64,000 bases of DNA from positions 5,899,501 to 5,963,500 of the forward strand of contig CM063260.1 in the NCBI GenBank assembly GCA_032158295.1, read 5' to 3'. This DNA is from Pycnopodia helianthoides (Eukaryota > Echinodermata > Asteroidea > Forcipulatida > Asteriidae). The notes beneath the pieces are model-generated. The model ran no database searches. It was given only the letters and a program-made list of their open reading frames with translations, and was not told the origin of the DNA. The position numbers and the translations under genes are program-made. Below, piece after piece: positions 32,601 through 42,366 of this stretch. Every line of letters begins with the position of its first letter. Within the stretch, counting starts at the first letter, position 1.

Positions 32601-35405
32601 TACCACAACAGTGGCATAACGGCATTTTGAGGTACACACTAGGCAACAACAGTGGCATTTTGAGGTACACTGTTGTGGCAGATAGTTCCTCACACTGCCA
32701 TACCACACTATATCACAACAGTGGCATAGTGTGGTACACACTGCCACAACAATGGCATTTTGAGGTACACACTAGGCAACAACAGTGGCATTTTGAGGTA
32801 CACTGTTGTGGCAGATAGTACCTCACACTGCCATACCACAAACATTCTTTTTTTTTGCATCCCTGTGGAGACATCTTTTGTTCTTTCCTTTGTCTCTTTA
32901 TTTAAGAACCTCCCATAGACTTTGTACACAAAATTCCTTGTGGAGCAACCCAGTCTTTAGAATTTCCCTATGGAGACCCTTTGTTATCCCTTTTCTGTTT
33001 TGTTCTCGGTCTCCATAAGGTAGTGAAAATGAAATCGTTATACCACAACAGTGGCATAGTGTGGTACACACTGTGCCACAACAGCGGCATTTTGAGGTGA
33101 ATTGTGTCTTAACAGTGGCATTTTGAGGCACATACACTGTACATGTGCACATGCTTAATGTAAAGAGTAGAGCCACCGCCCAAAGTGCCTCAATGAGAGT
33201 GGTAAACTGGATAAGCACTAAAAAAGCACTCCGCCCTACGGACGTCACTTTTTGAGGGGGCGAGATGAATGGTTGCATACAGTGCCTCTTGATGAAAGGA
33301 AAGAAAGGCTAAACAAATGGCATCTTGGTGTGTATTTTGGAACAATTTTTCTTAAGATCTAAGCTTTCTTTTGGTCTTTTTCTCCAAAGGAAGTTATGGA
33401 GCTTCTTGCAGTGACTTCAGATTCAGCGCTGGGTAAATATAACATTTCAATATCTTAACTCAAAATTACAAATTTATATTTTTATGGTGGAGAGAATTTT
33501 TGTTCTCCAGATAGACACCAGGGCCCAGTAATGGCAAAAAACGACCCACCGGTACAGGACATGTCGTGTCAAGGACAAAGTGCAATGAACTAAGGTTCTG
33601 GTGACCCGAGTCATCAGAGTGTGGGTTCGAATCCCTGTCGTGACACTTGTGTGTTCTTATCACCCAGGCGAAAAATTGGGAACCTGCGAGGGTAGATATT
33701 GTTGACGTGAACGATTAGTAACAAGTGCATACAAAACAATGGTGCTTGGAGAAGTCCCACGGGCGTGGTAAATTGCAAAATAACAACTGCGTATTATTAT
33801 TCCATTGTGAGCGTACACTCACCCGTCAAATCTTCGGGATCGTTTATGAAATACACTTTTTGTAAATGCACTGTTTTCTGTTGCGGTAAGCACAAAAGTG
33901 GGCTAACTGGTAAACAGCTTTATGAAATTGGGTCCAGGTAGTTGACAGGCGTGATATTCTTGCTACTTTAAAATCTATTTTCCGATTGTTTTTCCCCCTC
34001 AGAAGAATCAGCAAAACTGATTGGTAATGGCCGGAAAAGCTCGGCCCTTGTACTCATTTTAACATTGTTCTACTTTTTTCCCCGAGGGGCTCAAATATCG
34101 TGCTTGAGTTAAACAGCTTGATATAGTTGGGCTTCCCTTTTCAGCCTCGTTTTGAATGCATGGATTTGAATTTGAGAAACTCAAAATGGCTACAACAGAA
34201 TAAAGGTGGATTGTTGCCACAGAAAATGCTGTCGCATGTTTGATAAACACGGTTTGGTAGCTTGCTGACATCGCCTGGAATCACACAGAGCCATGGAAAT
34301 CGTGACCTCTGTTGCCCCTGGTCTTGGCCGTATACTTGAAGATTTTCCAATGGTTTGGTAGCTTGCTGACATCGCCTGGAATCACACAGAGGCCATGGAA
34401 AGGGTGCTCTCTGGGTCTTATTTCAAGAAATATTTCTTGAAACAAAAATCTTTCCTTGTTAATTTTGTTCACCCGTTCCTTAAAGGCCCTGTACACTATT
34501 GGTACGATCGAAAAACACGATGTTCACAGATCACACATAACTTACATGATTTAAAGTAAGTAATGGTTCCTTAAAATATTTTCTGCCTAAAATGCTTTTT
34601 CGCTGTTTCCTCAGCCAGTAGACACTGTATTCAGCTGAAACTTTCACGTGTGACTTTTATTGTATCTTTCTTTATAATTTTGCCAATAAATCAGTAATAC
34701 GTTGACAAAAAAACAATCTATGATCCTACCTTCAAAGTTGCATGGCTTGTTTTTCAAAAAAAAAAATTAAAAAAAAAGTTGTTTCTCTTAACCAACAAAT
34801 TTTTACCAATGACGCTGTTTCAACAAGACAAAAACATATGCATAATGCCATGGACAGTGCACAGAAGTGCATGTAACGTGCAACATTGTTTGGACATGGT
34901 TGATGGTTGTGAGATAACATCGGGACCCATAGTTCATTTTGAGTTTTTACTTAACTACAACTTATCTTTGGCTGATTTTGTCTTCCTCTGTGCACTACCT
35001 TTAACTGAGCGCTAATAACTTTCTTGAATCTTTAAAAGTTGCTTTTCCAAATTTAAGTCCAAATTGGACCTAGCATCTGTAAAGTGCTTGTTGATTTGCA
35101 TCCAAGTATGTTTTTTGGGGGTGTGTGGAAATCTTAGGATTACTGATTTCTTTAAGTTTGTTACCTCATTTCCGTTGATGGTTTTTTGTTTTAGAATGGC
35201 CATCATTAATCTGCTAATCAAGCCGCTAAGCGCATGCTTCCTCTTCGTGGAACTCCGAAGGAGGGGCGGAGTCTATACAAGCTTCCCCGGTAACCCAGGG
35301 TCTAGTGGCTACGAAAACATTGACCAGCCAATTCCAACCAATCAGCAAGTAGAAGCCGCCCAGCCTCACCAATCAGCAATGGAGAGGCCATACCTCCCAC
35401 AGTGA
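23646..35405 (+). CDS. AGTRAP: AGTRAP/ATRAP-like four-helix membrane protein (spliced gene, exons 2-6)
   Basis: Type-1 angiotensin II receptor-associated protein homologue. In vertebrates this small protein of ER, Golgi and endocytic membranes binds the AT1 receptor tail and promotes its internalisation. Five exons (35, 115, 91, 43 and 211 nt) join in phase to 164 residues plus stop; the human protein is 159 aa. Hydrophobic segments lie in exon 2 into exon 3 (ATHFLLTVWALL), mid exon 3 (MNTIIVLTGLWSIAM), exon 4 (IISILTDIIFLGVMF) and exons 5-6 (GMAIINLLIKPLSACF). Family hallmarks are the MAIxxLLxKPLSxCF block, the following RRRGG, a GxxGSSGYENID stretch resembling human SSQDRSAYQTID, and an Asp-Ser after the second helix. 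The C-terminal tail is polar, as in ATRAP. All five acceptors have pyrimidine tracts ending in AG and all internal donors are GT. The first coding exon is not fixed. The function in an invertebrate cannot be read from sequence; the AT1 receptor itself is a vertebrate GPCR, so the partner is unknown. Confidence 0.88.
23724..23831 (-). mobile_element. SINE family D, reverse copy
   Basis: On the minus strand it reads AATAGCTCAGTTGGTAGAGC, GGTTCAAGTCCCGCTCTAG and then GTTCAACCCCAAATTT, the same order as at 5318-5420. It starts 44 bp after the AGTRAP exon 2 donor. Confidence 0.7.
24954..25117. mobile_element. MITE-1 copy
   Basis: CAGGCCTGGAATTTCATC at the left and TGGCCTCTGTGTAATTGG at the right, with interior CCAAGGCAAAGACCAACAGA. 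The right terminus is diverged and no convincing target duplication remains. Confidence 0.7.
25838..25990 (+). mobile_element. SINE family B, diverged copy
   Basis: TCACGGCCGAGCGGTCTAGC marks the head. The body is poorly conserved. A further fragment with GTTCCTGAGCAAGACGATTA and CTTCTCTTCACCCAGGTGTA is at 26398-26450. Confidence 0.5.
27616..28170. repeat. MITE-1 with 33-bp minisatellite expansion
   Basis: The left MITE-1 end (CAGCCCTGAAATTATACTGA) and the right interior (CTTGTCAGAAGTTTCCCCAC, GTGCCCTTTGAAAA) flank about 14 tandem units of CCCTGGTCTTGGCCTCGGCC-type sequence, mostly 33 bp. Because 33 is a multiple of three, all frames stay open (186-250 codons); none is a credible protein. 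Confidence 0.85.
28605..29935. repeat. 80-bp satellite array
   Basis: One isolated unit lies at about 28605-28690, then about 11 tandem units from 29026. The unit contains GAGTACATTCATTCCAATCT, TCTAGTTTTTGAAATATGTA, TCTTTTATCATAAAGGATAC and TATGATGTTGGGTTTCGGAA. Central units (29400-29640) are nearly identical with an exact 80-bp period; outer units are diverged or truncated. Confidence 0.92.
30330..30480 (+). repeat. Dispersed repeat (GAGTCTGTAAACCTCC family), uninterrupted copy
   Basis: Blocks TTGTGTCCAAACTTAGTGG, ACAGAGTCTGTAAACCTCCT, GAATTGTAACATCTGAGAGG and GGGTCTAGAATAAGGG. Copies lie at 38445-38560 and, reversed and interrupted by a palindrome, at 49950-50340. Confidence 0.65.
30600..30990 (+). 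repeat. Four tandem copies of the AGTRAP exon-3 boundary, ~99-bp period
   Basis: Units start at TTCACCTG near 30605, 30705, 30804 and 30903. Each contains CACTAACCCAGAGATGAATT, the acceptor region TCCCTTCTCCATGCA, and GCGTTACTGGCCAGC from the start of exon 3. Only the last copy is the used exon. Copy 1 keeps CATGCAG; copies 2 and 3 read CATGCATGG, which removes the AG. Confidence 0.9.
30961..31075 (+). CDS. AGTRAP: AGTRAP-like exon 3
   Basis: 115-nt exon that completes the split Trp codon and ends phase 0 at QM before donor GTAAAA. It encodes the first extramembrane loop, the second hydrophobic helix and the MQDNKDSVQM segment matching human QRDSIDAISM. Its acceptor (CTCCATGCAG) and first 30 bases are the last copy of a tandemly repeated boundary (30600-30990). 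Confidence 0.88.
31316..31511. mobile_element. MITE-3 copy
   Basis: GAGCTGCTTTAGAGCAACAA to GCAGCTCAATGAAAACTGGG, with interior GGTATTTTGGCTGGTAACC, shared with 40347, 43920, 52512 and 57375. Confidence 0.65.
31885..32110 (+). mobile_element. SINE family B copy
   Basis: Head TCGTGGCCGAGCGGTCTAGT, B box GGCTCGAATCCCGGTCATG, then CCTTGAGCAAGGCACTTTAC. The 3' half is diverged. Confidence 0.72.
32310..32400 (+). CDS. AGTRAP: AGTRAP-like exon 4
   Basis: 91-nt exon after acceptor TTTTTCTTGTAG, ending G|GTGAGT (phase 1). It encodes the third hydrophobic helix (HIISILTDIIFLGVMF) and part of the following loop. The aligned human segment is LLATIFLDIVHISIFYP. Confidence 0.85.
32455..33135. repeat. 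Complex array of inverted CCACAACAGTGGCAT modules in AGTRAP intron 4
   Basis: Modules CACAACAGTGGCAT, GGCATTTTGAGGTACAC and GTTGTGGCAGATAGTACCTC recur in both orientations. The long unit beginning ACTAGGCAACAACAGTGGCA repeats at about 32527, 32638 and 32771. Unrelated DNA (32840-33020) interrupts the array. It begins about 55 bp after the exon 4 donor. Confidence 0.85.
33390..33432 (+). CDS. AGTRAP: AGTRAP-like exon 5 (micro-exon)
   Basis: 43-nt exon between acceptor TTTTTCTCCAAAG and donor GTAAAT. Phases 1 in and 2 out match both neighbours. It encodes SYGASCSDFRFSAG, aligning with human VSLTDTGRFGVG just before the fourth helix. It was found only by requiring the phase and the conserved xDxxRFxxG block, so it would be easy to miss. 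Confidence 0.78.
33433..35194 (+). other. AGTRAP intron 5 with SINE, MITE-1 and MITE-3 fragments
   Basis: SINE B fragment at 33590-33680 (GGGTTCGAATCCCTGTCGTG), MITE-3 end at 33880-33935 (AGCTTTATGAAATTGGGTCC), two partial MITE-1 ends at 34271-34350 and 34374-34410 (both TCGCCTGGAATCACACAGAG), and a TTAAAGGCCCTGTACACTAT repeat start at 34484. The rest is single copy. Confidence 0.5.
35195..35405 (+). CDS. AGTRAP: AGTRAP-like exon 6, fourth helix and cytoplasmic tail
   Basis: Terminal exon after acceptor TTTTTTGTTTTAG; its first base completes GGA (Gly). It encodes MAIINLLIKPLSACFLFVEL, then RRRGGVYTSFPGNPGSSGYE and a Pro/Gln-rich tail ending YLPQ-TGA. The helix is the most conserved block with human ATRAP (MAILSLLLKPLSCCFVYHMY). 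Confidence 0.92.
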
Positions 35406-36880
35406 AGAAACGCTGCACCACGGGCCAAGCAATAGAGATAACAAAACTAAAATATATAAAAAAAAAATAAAAAAAAACACACTAAAGGCAGTACTCATGA
35501 ATATGTATGTGTTTTGATGATGATGAATATTAATGAACTGATTTAGAGGTCAGGCATTGGTTGGTTGGTTGCTGGGGGCCAGATGGTATGCTACGTAGGA
35601 TTTTTTCGTGTACAGTGTTATTTCAGGACGGTGTTTTTTTTAGGCGAAGATCTGTTCTAGAAATGGTGTTAGCTTGAGAACTAGTTTCTATGTAACATTC
35701 CAAATTGTATTCTCAAGCAATAAGAATAAACTAGCGAGGACTGTCATAGCTACCAATTGTGAAGTGATGGTAAAACGTGCTGTACCCAGTGGGAATAGAG
35801 ACATTATAGTAGATGACAAGACGCCATGGGGTAAAAGGAGGGTTGGGCGGAGCATATGGAGGGTAGGGAAAGCTTAGTGGCAGATCCAGGGGTGCAACCC
35901 CCCCCCCCTCCCACAACCCCAGCAAAATGAATCCAACACTTGCTTATTGTGATGGTATAATGAATTATCGGCTACTCAGCCCCACTGGAATATTACTGTT
36001 TGCCCCTTTGGCAAGCGTCTTTAATCAATTCTGCCAGTAAAGAAGCATTCTTAGCTCCCCTTGTTCTTGAAAACTTCTATCTCTCTGTCCGCCAATACGC
36101 ATTCTGCACGCTTCATGCTCGACACAGAAGAACTGGGACCTGCAACTTTTAAACTTCCATTTCAAAGAGCTAGACCCTTCCAACTTGCAGGGCCAGTCAT
36201 ATATTTGGGCTGTGCCACACAAGGCAGTGTACAGGAAGCCAGTTCCAGACAATCTCCAATATAGAAGAACAGTCACATCTTAATTCTGCGTAATCTTGCT
36301 TTGGATAGTAAGTCACTGTTGGATAGCTGTCTCTTTTGCGACAGAAGTGATCCTTTTGCGTGCGGTGCAGTTGGTTGGCTCCAAGTCACCTGGCAATATT
36401 GCAGGGCAAAAATCCACAAAAAATATATCAAGACAACACCATTAAGAATACCCCAGATTGCACAGTAGGGGGTTTTTTAAAACCGAAGATAAACACCAAG
36501 TAACAACTTTCAAAGGACCTTGTTTCAATTCAGCATGCTTAGGCAAAACTTGCAAAATTTGGGGCCGAGAATGCCGCCCAGTTTTGGAAAAAATCTTGGA
36601 GAGAACCCTGTTTTGCCATGTGCGACATGGCCCTTGGGCCAGTTGATCAATATATCGTCAATTTTAATGATCAACAAACTCTACTTTTCAAAATATTTCC
36701 AGGTTTTGTTGATGAATGGCTTCTCTGATGCATGTGCTGTTAAATTTGTTTTGCTAAAACCATAAAGTGCAAAAAAAAAAAACAGTTTGTCAAGTTCTGT
36801 GTGAAGAGAAAAACTTTGCAGCCATATTTTTTAACATCGTCTGCTAAGATATAGGATTGGAACTACCTCCAGCTACCTGA
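35406..36880 (+). other. AGTRAP 3' UTR and downstream, no further gene seen
   Basis: The first canonical AATAAA after the stop is at 35725-35730, about 320 nt downstream, and is a plausible poly(A) signal. An A-rich stretch lies at 35450-35480. Open frames of 60-80 codons at 35674-35877 and 36025-36276 show no recognisable family features and I leave them out. A C-rich run is at 35900. Confidence 0.35.
35725..35730 (+). terminator. Putative AGTRAP poly(A) signal
   Basis: AATAAA hexamer 320 nt after the AGTRAP stop codon. No EST evidence is available. Alternative hexamers occur further downstream, for example 41062-41067. Confidence 0.35.
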
Positions 36881-37040
36881 CAAGCTTGGTGGTCTAGTGG
36901 TAAGACATCCATCCTAAATGGTAAAGGTCATGGGTTCGAATCCCAGCCGAAGTAGTGTGCCTGTGGATTTATTTTTTCCACAGGACTCGGGGGGGGGGGA
37001 AGCACTGAGTGTAAGTGCTTGACAAATATTGGGGTATGAG
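36835..37040 (+). mobile_element. SINE family C copy
   Basis: Begins ATCGTCTGCTAAGATATAGG and carries a tRNA-like head GGTGGTCTAGTGGTAAGACA with GGGTTCGAATCCCAGCC, then GTGTAAGTGCTTGACA. The same 50-bp leader precedes the copy at 43266. Confidence 0.72.
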
Positions 37041-37114
37041 TAAAAACCAAAATAATATTCTGATGTGAATTTAACGTCAGTTGAAATCGTTGCGGTACCC
37101 GCTGTTTTAAAAAA

Positions 37115-37285
37115 TGGGGTTCAAACTGCTTCTAGATACCAGGCAAGCTCGGTGTTCTAGTGGTAAGACATCTGTTATGGCAAAGGTCATGGGTTCGAGT
37201 CCCGCTGAGCAATGTGGTGGTGTTTTTTTTTCTCACAGGACATGGGGGAAAGTACTGAGTATACAGTGCTTAACATTGGTGTAAG
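37115..37285 (+). mobile_element. SINE family C, second copy
   Basis: GGTGTTCTAGTGGTAAGACA, GGGTTCGAGTCCCGCTGAGC and GTACTGAGTATACAGTGCTT. The leader is more diverged. About 280 bp downstream of the first copy. Confidence 0.68.
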
Positions 37286-38440
37286 CACAAATATAAACTA
37301 GGGGTCAGTGCGATTGGTTTACTGTATTAGTTAAGAATCTCAAACTGTTAAATGTGCATAACCATTATTATGAATAGTAGCTCTGATTTACGACATTATA
37401 TATTCTGAATCTTACAGAAGTGAGTAGAAAAATGACCATTTATCATGTGTGAATATTGAAATGTGTATATAGCTTTGATAACGTCGTTTGTGGGGTAAAA
37501 TAAGATATAAGAGAGTAGAGTTGTGTGAGGAGGAGATTTGTCTAGATCAACGTATTGCAGATTGTGGATCGCAACCCGAAAAATGGAAGCGGAAAAAAGA
37601 AAAAAGAAATATAATAATTATGTAGGTTGCCAAACTTCATCAGAGGCGCTTAAATTTATCAAAACACTTTTGATCATTCCGTCAGCAAATGTCTCACGAT
37701 CAATTTAGTATGAAAAAATATGGTATTTTTGCTCAACTTTTATGATCATTTTAATACAGTTATAAAAACTTCAAAATGCTTCAAGATAATGTACTGTATG
37801 ATGAGCCTGTTTTTATGGCCTTACCTGACCTCTGCAGCAGAGGGATCAATAGACACAATCGGTATTCAATGTAAACAAACCAAGCAAGTGACAAACGGTG
37901 TGGTAGAATAAGCATGGCTGCGCCCGAGTGCTTCTGCATGAAGCAGCCATGCTTTTCCATGCACACTACGTGTTGCTTGCTTGGTTTGTTTTTACGTTTT
38001 TATACCCACTATGAGTCACGTGATTGTCACCAATTGAGTCTATTGGCCGGCGTTTTGGTAGTTGGATCGCAGTCGAGTGGCTGAAGTTTTCTTTGGGTCA
38101 CGGGCCGAAAAAAGGTTTGCAGACCGCTGGTCTAGATTGTTTCCATGTATTGCAATGGTTGAACTGGATTTATGACGAGGCGTGCATCGTCGGTAAACTG
38201 TCTGTAAATTTATTGATAGATCCTCGGAGATGATTTTGTCACCCACTGAGGTCAAATGGGGTCACATCGGAGATCGCTGCAGATCTAGTTCCTCACCTGA
38301 AGGAGACGCTCGTTTGTGGCTATCCCGTTCGTAACTGTGATGTAAATTCACTGTAAGCCGCTCCGACCTCACACAAACTGGTTCCGCTAAATTGACCAGA
38401 CGCCAGTAGGAATTGCATTGAGCTGGTTTTGTACTTGTGG
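37286..38440. other. No supported gene
   Basis: AT-rich to 37880, then moderately GC-balanced. A short palindrome (AGCATGGCTGC to GCAGCCATGCT) lies at 37911-37953. Open frames of 60-70 codons are unrecognised. Confidence 0.35.
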
Positions 38441-38444
38441 TGAT

Positions 38445-38560
38445 GCAACAGAGTCTGTAAACCTCATGAATTGTAACATCTGAGAGGTTTTAGGTCTAGA
38501 GTAAGGAGGACTCTGACTCGGAATCCATTTATTGGGAATGTTCACATCTGTCGACTCTTA
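38445..38560 (+). repeat. GAGTCTGTAAACCTCC-family repeat copy
   Basis: ACAGAGTCTGTAAACCTCAT, GAATTGTAACATCTGAGAGG and TAGGTCTAGAGTAAGG match 30330-30480. Confidence 0.6.
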
Positions 38561-39004
38561 TCCCTGAAGTACGGATGAGCTTTGTACCACCACAGTAACA
38601 GCCGGCATTTTGTCCTGCCTCAAAGCGTCTTCTTTGGGGCAGGGGATAAGTGTAAACCAGATATTTTTTTCTTCATTTGCGCATTTCTGAGAACAATAGG
38701 TTTCCAGTAAGTCTGCTGCCACCTACTGCCCCCTTTCATCTGTCCCCCGTCTTGTTTTGTTTGCCTCTCATTTAGGACCTAGTGTTGTTTGCTTTTAAGT
38801 ATATATAGGTGAAGTATGCTAATTTTATCCACTTCTTTCATTTTATATTGTACTGATTTGTGTAAATTGTAAATTTTTGGACTGTCGAAGGTATTGTGCA
38901 TTCTTATCGAGTTAGTTTGTTTGTTTACTTGCCATATCATATTTTAACCTGAACAAATTTGTTAACTTGTAGTGTTTGTTTGGTTATGGCTGTTAATATT
39001 ATCA

Positions 39005-39290
39005 TCACATGGAACTGGTTCCAGCCTGTTGAAACCAGTGGGCAGTTGGTTCAGTGCAGTTGTGTACACAGTGAACTTTAGATGAGCTGGTTTAAACCGG
39101 CTGGAACCAGTAACTGAACCAGTAACTGATATAGTACCCATATTTGATAGAACCTATATTTGATTCTTTGTACTTCTTATTTGTAACAAATCTTACTAAA
39201 TTATAACAGGTCAAAAATTCATTGTTAGTCCAACTGGTTCGATCCAGTTCGATCCAGTTTGAACCAGTGTAGAACAGTTCATGTTAAAAT
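39005..39290. repeat. AACTGGTT-rich imperfect palindrome
   Basis: GGAACTGGTTCCAGCCTGTT near 39010 is mirrored by AACCGGCTGGAACCAGTAAC near 39095. Further CCAGTTCGATCCAGTTTGAA copies follow at 39245. No coding signal. Confidence 0.55.
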
Positions 39291-39444
39291 GAACCCCTAC
39301 ATGTATGATCAGGGGGAAATCTTTACAGACTGCATCCATGAAATGTATTTTTACTTCTGATATCACTGTAACCAGATACGATTGTTCTCAATATAAGGAA
39401 TTCATTCAAACCTAGATATATAAACAGAGGCCAAATAGAGGCTT

Positions 39445-39553
39445 ACAGAGCCACTTAAGCAGCAAAATATTGCTTAGCAATTTCCTGCTTAGCAGAAATG
39501 AGCAGGATACCATTCAAAAATGATACGCTAAGCGGCTCTATGAAATTGGGCCC
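39445..39553. mobile_element. MITE-3, short copy
   Basis: GAGCCACTTAAGCAGCAAAA at the left and GCGGCTCTATGAAATTGGGC at the right. The interior is deleted to about 100 bp. Confidence 0.6.
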
Positions 39554-39606
39554 AAGGCCTGCTGTCATCTTTTGTTTCATTTTGTCAAATGACACAATAA
39601 CCACAT

Positions 39607-39607
39607 T

Positions 39608-39635
<28 letters not shown>
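39607..39635. repeat. Poly(A) tract
   Basis: About 27 consecutive A residues; no adjacent recognisable retroelement body. Confidence 0.8.
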
Positions 39636-39639
<4 letters not shown>

Positions 39640-40346
39640 AGTGCAGCTTTCAGACAAATAGCATGTACATTTTAAATGACTATAAAAATTATGTAAAATA
39701 TTATTGACTATTTATCTTCCAGCAAACTTGAATCCTCGCTGCTGATTGGTCAAGAGCTGTGGGATTTCACCCACCCCCCCAAAAAAGAAATCCTATATTG
39801 CATTCTTTGTATTCAATGCGACATCTGTATTTTGACCGCAATGCGCACGATTCTCGATGTGTTTTCTGCAATGTGTTTTAGTGGTTGTAAATTTAAGAAC
39901 TTGCTCGTCAGCGTTAACCAGTTCAGCAGTCCCCAAAACTACCTTTACGTTTAAACTTTTTCAAGATTATAATAGTCTGAAATTCATGCTGTTTTAGAAG
40001 TTGATCCAAAGCTCAGAAACAACAAGTCAGAAACAGTAAGGTTGAGATTTAAACCTTGAGAAACATTTAAAGTAAAAAAAGAGAACAGTTTGGGTTTGTG
40101 TAATTTTGTTTTACTCTGGTGAAAGTTTGCCGCAGGATAAATAACATTAGACGCTAGTGCTTATGAAATAATGAACAAAATATAGCTCGTCTGCATTCCA
40201 TATAATTATGCAACTCGTCCTTTGGCCTTCAGGCTCAGATCCTCAGGGAGGGTGCAAGGGGGTAGGGACCCCCCTCCCGCTCTCGACCATTTTTGGGGCC
40301 TCTCGCTTTTTTCCATTTGTTAACTTTATACTGTGCTATCACATCA

Positions 40347-40705
40347 GGGCCCATTTTTATAGAGCTGCTTAAGCATAAAAAGTAGCTAAGCACAACAAAA
40401 TTATGCTAATACCAGAATAAGGTTACCTGCCAAAATACCGTGCCTTATGTCACATCTGGGACTGGAGTCCTGCTACTTTCTGCTAGGCAGGAAATTTCGC
40501 TGCTGAAGCAGCTCTATGAAATTTGGCCCTGCATATAAAGCCTGTAAGCACAGAAACTTGCTAAGCACAGAAAACACTTGCTTAGCAAAAGCAGGTTACC
40601 GGCCAAAAACACCTTACAGTTGCCATTGCTGCGACTGGTACCCCACTCATCAAATACGCTATCTTAGCAGAATTTTCTGCTTAACAGCTTTATGAAATTG
40701 GGCCC
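40347..40705. mobile_element. Two head-to-tail MITE-3 copies
   Basis: The first runs GGGCCCATTTTTATAGAGCT to GCTCTATGAAATTTGGCCCT (about 40530). The second starts at 40531 with a truncated left end and ends TTTATGAAATTGGGCCC at 40705. Both carry CTTAGCA/TGCTAAG motifs throughout. Confidence 0.65.
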
Positions 40706-42239
40706 TGGTATAGCCCTAACTAATTTAGCCCGCCTGGGTCATCATTCCAATCCAGTTACTTTTTGGGGTGTTTTATATGTAGGGGTTGTCATTGTTTTTG
40801 TTGAACCCCTCGCTGGTACAGATCCCGGATCTGTGTCTGGCATTGTTGCATGTGGGACGCAGAAGTGCTATTTTTTTTTCTGTATCCCACTCTTGTGGAA
40901 TGACTAATAGTACGACAGCCCATGAGTAGACTGGGAGTGTTGATGATGCACAGGTGTAAGAAGTAACCATAGACTAACCCCACCCTCTAATCCTGTGTTT
41001 GTAAAGAATCGTCTAGTTCAAAATGGAGTATATACACTGCAAAGTATGTTTTTTTTTCCCCAATAAAGTTAATATATGTATGATATTGTAACAAACATGG
41101 AAGAGATTGTGAAAGTGTTTTTTGTTGGTTTTTTTTTGTCAGGAATTTCCCTGGTTTAAGGATTATTTCATCAAGTTTCCTTTGCCTTTAAAGTTTCATG
41201 AGAGATGCAAATTTACCATCAAGGAAAACCGGAAGAAAGATTTGGGGCAAACAATGTATTGTTTAGAAAGAGTGTATCAAGTGTCGCCACTTTAGTTAAC
41301 TTTTTCTGTACCTGCATTTTTTTTGCCCCCCACCTAAAAAATAAAGGGGAGGGGGAAAAGAAATGAACTATGTATTCTTGGTTCAAAGTATTACTATTTT
41401 AATTATTCTTGTATACCTCATTTGTGACAGCTGGGAAAAAAATTAGTTAAAACGACATGATTTTTGCACAGGGAAAGTTGGTCATTTGAGAAATTTCCCC
41501 TCTTTTTCTTTTTTTAACTTGAAGGAAAATTGATGGACACCACATCTGTGGATTGCCTCGATCAAGACACAGAGGTTGCACTAAATCCATCTGTCTCTTG
41601 ATGGAAAATATGCACTCAAGTTAAGTTGAAGGTTTATGCCCGAGACCGCCCTCTGCAGTCGTAACTTGTCCATGTAACAATCACATAGTGAACGTGAGGG
41701 TCTTGGAGCGAAGACTAAAAATGGCGACAGACTCCCTTAACAGCCCGCTGTCTTGAGACCCACCCTTTAAAGGACCACTTTTAGCCACTAGCAGGCAGCA
41801 GCTTTACCAGGTACAATACATGGGTCTTAGAAAATGTGCGCATCATGCCTGGACTGCATAAACAAAGGAAATTTACTCGACATGTCTGCTGCCACCTAGT
41901 GTTTTCTCTGTGTTTGAGTTTAGTTTTTTGTAGTCGGGTACCTTCGTCAAACCATAACATTCCTTCATCATGCAGAAACCTTGACATTTTGCAATTGATG
42001 GACTTCATTCATTGCTGTTAATGTGCTCCTGTAGTGATAGGTCAGTTGGTACATCACCTCGTTTGATTGTACGTCTTGGCAATGCGAATAGTTGGCTTTC
42101 AAGAAACAGCACTGGAACTTTGTAGGTTTGATATTTTACTTTTAAAAGATTAAATACAAAGGGCTTGCATATAGCAATGCTCGTTGGAAGGTTTTAAATG
42201 TTTCATTGTAAAAGAAAAATTATAACTAATAAAAAATAA
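40706..42239. other. No supported gene
   Basis: A hexamer AATAAA lies at 41062. Homopolymer T and A runs are frequent. Open frames under 76 codons with no recognised family. Confidence 0.35.
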
Positions 42240-42366
42240 GGCCTTATCTGAAGTGGCGGCTACAGCTAAGGCTATGACTGTTGCTAAGGACGTACTGTAT
42301 TGCAACGCAAGATGACGCGGAAATCTAGCCATAGCCGTAGCTGTAGCAGCCAATACAGACGCGGCC
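42240..42366. mobile_element. Palindromic element (GGCCTTATCTG ends)
   Basis: AGTGGCGGCTACAGCTAAGG at the left is mirrored by ATAGCCGTAGCTGTAGCAGC and CAGACGCGGCCTT at the right. No target duplication was identified. Confidence 0.5.
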
